From: Eucommia ulmoides
Lineage: Eukaryota; Streptophyta; Magnoliopsida; Garryales; Eucommiaceae
DNA: 64,000 nucleotides
Assembly (NCBI GenBank): GCA_016647705.1
Contig: JAENRU010000484.1
Span: 1,178,001-1,242,000, forward strand
Direction: 5' to 3'
The notes beneath the pieces are model-generated. The model was not told the origin of the DNA, did not search any database, and worked only from the letters and a program-made list of their open reading frames with translations. Made by a program: the position numbers and the translations under genes. This document shows positions 58,300 through 64,000 of this stretch, one piece after another; position 1 is the first letter of the stretch; each line of letters begins with the position of its first letter.

Positions 58300-60600
58300 T
58301 CGCTATCCATGGCCGCCTCCGCCTGAGCCTCTTCGTCGTTCGTCTACACCGTTGTTCATCCCCATTAGCAAACTCAACTACTGGCACAGAGCACGGACGA
58401 CCGAGGTTCGTCGTTGCCACTATAAGGTCGTTGTCGTTGCAAATGAAGGTCGGAGAAGAAAGAGTGAGGGAGGTCATCGTCGATGCAAATGAAGGTAGAA
58501 GAAGAGAGAGAGTGAGGGATACAAATGGTATAATTGTCTTTTCTTTAAAATAATCAATGGTCAAAAGATCAAAAACTAAATTAGTTGTACGGGACATGTT
58601 CAAAGATTAAGGCAACTTTTTATTTGAACATTTTAAATTTTCATATTCGTGTTACATTTAATATGCTACTTCAGAATTTTTATAGATTTTTACATTGGAT
58701 TAAATTCAATATGATTTTTTTTTCATGATCTGATTATATATTCAAATACGTCTGAATAAAATCTTCAAAATGATGTCACGTTCATCATTTTTTAATCAAA
58801 GATTAACATTCGTGTTAGATTCAACACAAATTTTACATTCGTATTATATTCAACACAAAATTTATCATCGTGTTGAATTCAACATGATAATAAATCATAT
58901 AGTGAAATATAAACAACTGGATGTTATTTTGAAACTAATTATTACTCGATCATAAATCTATAATCAAATCAAGCAAACGATATATAAAAAAATTATCATT
59001 ATTTTAAAAATACAATTATGATTTAATTTTAATTTGGTAATTATTCCTAATTCTATGAGTGAATTGTAGAAGGGCAATATCGTCCATATCTAATTTCGGA
59101 TTTAAATTTGGGACTATATGGTACTACAATTTCGAAAATTGAACATTATCTGGAATTAAAAAGTTATGAGATAATTTGATAGATTCGTGTTTCTACGACG
59201 ACAGTTCAGTCATTCTCCCTTTATCTTTTATAATTCTCTCTCACACACAAACTATCATCTCTCTCTTTCTCTATCACACACGAAAACACACACAACCCTC
59301 TATTTCAAAATTTTGTTAATTAATTTTCCAAGGTGGTTATATTCAAAGAGTCAAGGCATGTTTTATGAGCGACTGACCCGGATTGGCACGTGCCATGCCA
59401 CTTAATGTCCAATACCAACCTTAAATTACAAGGAAAATTACATTTTGGCCCCTACAGTATGGGGTGGATGTCTATATCGACTTTAAAATTTGTCAAATTG
59501 TACATTTGGTCCTTCAAATTTCGCATTTATTTGAATGAAAATATTTCGTCATTTAATCATTTCACTAAATTAAGACATTTTTTCACTACTTTTTTTTTTT
59601 TTTTCTAATAATAATTTGTTTGAAGAATGAGAAAGAAAAACCGAAATCGTTATTAGGAGAAGATGTCTTAAATTTAATAAAGTGATAAAATGACGAAAAT
59701 ATCCTCATCACAAGGCCAAAAGTGTTGAGTACAATCGATTTTTTGTCTAAAAAAATTTAACAACGTTTTCAATTTTGCGGAATTGAAATAAATGAGGAAC
59801 TTGAGGGATCGACGTGCAATTTAAAAAACTTCAAGGTCCACATAAACACCCACCTCATACTTTAAGGACCAAAATGTCATTTTATCTAAATTATATGATA
59901 CCAATAAATTTAGACATATTTTTCAACATATGTTTTTTCTAATAAAAATAATTTTACTAGAAAATCTTTCCATCCCCACCAGAAGATCTGAATTGCTCCT
60001 TATAATTTTTCATAATAAATCTATTTTTTACCAATTCTATTGAATTTTATTTTATTTTCTATAAAAGTTGCATGAAATTTATTTTTATTAAAATAAATAT
60101 TTTTCGTATGCATAGATATTCTTATCTATATTCCACTAATCATAATACGGTAAAAATCAAATCCACATATCTGAGACCTTCTCTCTCTATATATATACAC
60201 GCATATATGGTCGACAGGGGTAAGGGGTGGGGGACGGCCGATGTTAGCAGGGAGTGTGGTGAGTCGATGGTAATAGCAAGAAATTGCAAGAGATTACGGG
60301 TGAGGCAAGGTTAGTATAATTTCATTAAAAAAATAGTGAAAGAAATAATTTCCAAAATTATTTTAACAAGGATAAAATAATCATTTTAAAATTATTTTGA
60401 TTTTTCTAAGGAATATATGGATAGTGAAAAAGAGGTGTACATACCTTAAAAAATTCCAAATTGTAAGATAAATGCCAAATTACTAAATTACCCTTATTTA
60501 CTTTTTTCCTCTTCCCAATCCTATTAACCCACCCACCCCAACCACCACCATACTGCGACCGCCGCCGCCGCCGCCACCCGCCACACACTACCCCTAAAAG
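58300..60600. other. Intergenic AT-rich DNA
   Basis: No gene is seen. The part 58630-58900 belongs to the GTTGAATTCAAC-containing family. A fragment of the 1582/56226 repeat lies at about 59215-59335. A (CCG)n run is at about 60556-60578. Confidence 0.5.
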
Positions 60601-60759
60601 TCTTTATGAAGAGCAAGAGAGACAAGATCTTTACATAAAAAGCATAGCTTTATTAACACATACACAAATCTCATCCTTTTCCCCACCCTGTTTTTCTTCT
60701 CAAACTACATATCAACAAAACCTACCTGAGTTAGAACACAATAGAAGAGGCCCTTTTAC

Positions 60760-61390
60760 ACCTACTATTCACCCAAACAAGGGAAGGGAAAAAGAAAATC
60801 TACACTCACCTTTTACCTTCCTCTTTTTCCTTCCTTCGCCGGAGCTTTCGCTCAATACAACTTCCCTAGCTGACCGAAGCTTTTTTACACCTTCACCGGC
60901 AATTTTACCGGGAGACTAAACTCGCCGGAAAAGTTCCCAAAATTTGAAACTTCTGCCGGTAATTGCTGAGTTACTACTATCACCAAACAAGGGAAGAGGA
61001 GGAGGAAAGGAAAGAAAATCTACATTCACCTTTTGCCTTATTCGTTTTCTTTCCTTCGCCGGAGAGTTTGACTCAACCCAAATTCCCTAGCCAACCGGAG
61101 CTTTTCTTCACTTCACCGGGAGACCAAACTCGTCGGAAAAATACCCAAAATTAAAAACTATGGCTGGAAATTCCAGAGCTACTATCACCAAACAAGGGAA
61201 AAAGAGGCGGAAAGGAAAAAAAAATCTACATCACCTTTTGCCTCCCTCTTTTTCTTTCCTTGGCCGGAGTTTTGACATGCCCACCACAACCCGACTTCCC
61301 TAACCTTCTAGTGCTTTTCTTCATCTTCACCGGAGATGACTTCACCGGAAGCCAGCCAAACCCGCTGGAAAAGTTTACCGGAAATTGACG
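60760..61390 (-). repeat. Three tandem copies of the bromodomain-gene 3' end (about 210 bp each)
   Basis: On the plus strand three copies start ACCAAACAAGGGAA (or a close variant) at about 60773, 60982 and 61187. Each then carries AAAATCTACA-TCACCTTTTGCCT, CTTTCCTTCGCCGGAG and CACCGG-rich sequence. The copy furthest right holds the last about 55 codons of the bromodomain gene. The other two lie downstream of its stop. Confidence 0.75.
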
Positions 61391-63690
61391 TTTACACCGG
61401 TTCGGGAGGGCGCTCCGGGGCTTCACCGGAGGATTCGACAACCCTAATATATTCGGGCGGCAAGACAAAGGTTTGTCGCCGGAACCTCCATACAATTGCC
61501 GGTACTTTTTCAAGACAAGGTCTCTCAGAGAGAGAGCTGACTTGTATTCGCAAGTTCTTTTCGAGTAGAACGCCAACGCATTGTTGGCGACCAATAGCAA
61601 GTCCCGGAAGACTTGTTTGGCTGATTCAATTGCTCGGGTGGCAATTTTCAATCTTATAGTGTCCAAATCCATGTGGCAACGGATGAGTTTCCGGTATCTT
61701 GCTCTTTTCTGTCATGAATCATGTAAAATTTTGATTCCACAAAAAAAAAAAAAAAAAAAAAAAAAATCAACATTTAATTTGGACAACTGGGTTGAAAGAT
61801 CGAACTTTTCCCTGTTTTCCCTTTTTTTTTTTTTTACTTGTTTGAATAATCTACCAAAATCCATTTATTAAAATCGCCCAAAATTTCTTAAATATTACAA
61901 ACATTGAATATAATTTTTAAATGATTGATGAACTACTTGAAATTTAAATAAAAAATAGATTATTCTATCGATAATTCAGAAAATGTAGGCTTAATTCAAC
62001 AAAACCCAATAATTTTAAGCATTTAATTTGCTAATTTTTGAAAAAAAGTTTTCAAAAAATTACAAAAACAGTATTTGAAAATTGTGAAAATTGTTTGATT
62101 TTGTTTATAGCTATGTTGAAAAAGAGATATGTTGAAAAAGATATGTTGAGAAAGAGCGATAATAATGATGTTCACTGGCTGAATATGTGGTATAGAAAAT
62201 TTATAGAGAAATAAAAAATAAAGATATAAATAAATAAAAATTAAATTTATAAAATAATTAAAATAATATAATTACCTGACTATCGAGCTTGTTTTGAAAG
62301 ACCAACGCATATTCATTTTCCGCCAAACAGTTGAAAATACGTACAAGATCATCATGACTGTCGATCCCAGAAGATCCAACGGTTGTCAAGCCATAATCGC
62401 CACTCGAATCATCCTTGCATTGCGATGTTGTGGTAGTAACAACATCGTTCGAACCCAAATTTTCACTCTCTCCAATACTTCCTTCCTTCGGATCACCATC
62501 CCAACCCTTTCTTTTCTTTCCTCTCCTTTTATGAAACGTAGATTTTGTCGGCTTCTCCAGGATTAAAACCATTCCCGGCTCGCCGGAATCCAAAGTTCCG
62601 GTCGTCGTCCAGTCATCTTGGGTGAAGCTTCCGGCAGATGGCTCATCCTTGGATGAATCTTTACCGTAGGATTCAATTCCCTCCGGCTTTTCCATAGGAA
62701 TATGTGATTCTGTTTGGCTAAAATCATAATTAATCGCATTGTAATGTCCTTTTTCAGCTTTTAGACTCTCAAGCATCGTCTCGAGCGACCTGAAATGCAA
62801 AAAAAAAGTTAAGTTAATTGGAGGGGGAAAAAAAAAAAAATTCAAGCCGAGTAAATTGGAGCAAAAGGAGAGGAAAGAAAACTCTCAATCGGAATATACC
62901 ATAAGGGCCGTTTGGTTGTCTAAATTATCTTATTTTTGATGAACTAATAATTAAATTTACATATTGTTTGTTTTTTATTAAAATTTTAAACTATATTTTA
63001 CTCCGATCACACGAGAAATTAACATATAAACCAGTACAATTTGCAAACTGATGGGAAACCAAACAGGCCCTAATTGAATGGAAAGAAAAAGAGAGATTTA
63101 CTACCCAATTGACTCTTCAGATCTCTCGAGTTCCCTCTTCAACTCTTCCATTCTTCGTTTTCGCAACTCTTCAAAGCAAGCCCTGAGAAGGAAAAATGCG
63201 AGGGTTTATTCACAGAATAAAAAAAGAGTCAGCTCAATGCATGAAAACTCCCGCTATTGCGGGGTTTGGAGAGGATCAGATGTACACAATCTTAATCCTT
63301 TATACAGAGATGTTGTTTCCAAGATTTGAGTCAGGGTGTCCTGATCACAATGGAGCAACCTTACCATTGCACCAAAAACTCACCCTCGGTTTATTCACAG
63401 AATACGCCAAAAAATTAACCCAAAAAAAAACTAGACTGAGTTTTCATAACATGAGGTGAAGCAAGGATTATATAGTAAGATCTTTACAGCAGAACAACAA
63501 CCCCCCCCCTCCCCAACCCCAAAATATAAAAAAATTGACCCCCCACCGCAAAAAAAAAAATATATATATATATATATGTATGTATGTAATTGACGCACGA
63601 GAGGGGAAAAAATTACTCACTTGCGGCCCGAATATAGCTTTAACAAGTCCTCATATCTGGCTTTGCAGACCTGCACTAAGGAAGCAATTT
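61226..63690 (-). CDS. Bromodomain protein (plant SANT/Myb-like plus bromodomain type), partial at window edge
   Basis: Four exons on the minus strand join in phase: about 63690-63621 (VCKARYEDLLKLYSGRK), 63182-63105 (ACFEELRKRRMEELKRELER), 62789-62276 (LETMLESLKAEKGHY, a KKRKG basic patch, then LVRIFNCLAENEYALVFQNK) and 61708-61226 (KRARYRKLIRCHMDLDTIR, FRDLLLVANNALAFYSKRT, EYKSALSLRDLV). The last two exons form the bromodomain, which binds acetyl-lysine in histones. The short coiled coil and domain order match plant nuclear bromodomain proteins with an N-terminal SANT-like domain; that domain would lie beyond 64000. Splice sites are GT-AG, and the exon 62276/61708 junction is exact (LDSQ-KRARY). 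No stops or frameshifts are seen. The tail is basic (RRLGKSGCGG, PAKERKRGRQKVM). Confidence 0.85.
63220..63387 (-). mobile_element. Au-like SINE, copy 3 (in a bromodomain-gene intron)
   Basis: This is a diverged copy: on the minus strand GGTGCAATGGTAAGGTTG (A box), CCTGACTCAAATCTTGG (decayed B box) and CCCCGCAATAGCGGGAG. It is flanked by a perfect 17-bp duplication GGTTTATTCACAGAATA (63203-63219 and 63388-63404). It lies in the intron between exons 63621-63690 and 63105-63182. Confidence 0.8.
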
Positions 63691-63699
63691 CTTTGTCAC

Positions 63700-64000
63700 T
63701 TCCGCTACCACGGAAGCAATAAAAACTATAGCATAAACACCCATATTTTGACATAAAATTCAGGAAGAGCAATAACTTTGATAAGAGAGGGGTTCATTTA
63801 ACAACTTATTTTGCCCCCTAAAGCAAGTTTCGCTGGGGGTGGGGTGGGGTAGGAGGGGTGGGGGGAGAGAAATATTTTAATTTGATAAACAAACGGGCAT
63901 TAATAAAAATCTATTCTACTTGATCTAAGAATTTGCAGGATACAAGTGTGTTGTTATTATATGCTATAAGCCGATTAGTCTTCTCATCTCCAGTCAGTAT
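63700..64000. other. Probable intron sequence of the bromodomain gene
   Basis: It contains a G-rich low-complexity run (GGGGTGGGGTGGGGTAGG, about 63835-63860). The upstream exons should lie beyond the window end. Confidence 0.45.

Noticed and set aside
58091..58603. Frames of 149 and 170 residues around the (GA)n run
   Set aside because: They are dominated by alternating R-E or S-L from the microsatellite.

Overview
This window is nuclear DNA of a flowering plant, almost certainly a eudicot. The evidence is long AT-rich stretches, GT-AG introns, a CC-NB-ARC-LRR disease-resistance gene, an Au-type SINE family, Copia and Tat-lineage Ty3/gypsy retrotransposons, and CACTA, hAT-like and Helitron DNA transposons. 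The species cannot be named from the sequence. The window is gene-poor. One host gene looks functional, a bromodomain protein that runs off the right edge, and two host loci are broken by transposons.

Left third (1-25 kb): AT-rich intergenic DNA made of old mobile elements. A repeat with inverted arms (about 557-1540) is followed by a dispersed repeat (1582-2332) whose second copy lies at 56226-57078. After it come a 186-190 bp tandem repeat, a complete non-autonomous Helitron on the minus strand (4845-8448), two hAT-like elements with GGGCCGGGCC-type ends (about 9956-10503 and 11151-12243), and two very long solo LTRs (14069-17118 and 19064-21709). A Copia fragment and a rearranged gypsy relic follow.

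Middle (26-46 kb): a decayed Copia element on the minus strand (about 26765-32029); a large decayed Tat-lineage gypsy element on the minus strand (about 32645-41539) with an opposite-strand, intron-containing extra ORF; a short non-autonomous LTR element (41853-43368) that landed about 35 bp upstream of the start codon of an IMPACT/UPF0029-like gene fragment; a truncated plus-strand Copia; and an inverted-repeat element with a GC-rich centre.

Right third (46-64 kb): a CC-NB-ARC-LRR pseudogene (48220-55381, plus strand) with a recognisable TATA box and leader intron. A 3.6 kb CACTA element sits inside its coiled-coil region, flanked by a perfect 3-bp duplication (ATG). Repeat-rich DNA with microsatellites follows. 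Last come four exons of a minus-strand bromodomain gene, whose C-terminal coding segment is repeated twice in its downstream flank. Three Au-like SINEs lie in the NLR leader intron, downstream of the NLR, and in a bromodomain-gene intron, and each has target-site duplications. No tRNA, rRNA or CRISPR feature was found, and no novel defence-like system is apparent. The most unusual content is the antisense spliced ORF of the Tat element, the paired inverted motif conserved in the two solo LTRs, and the nested insertions that broke the host genes.
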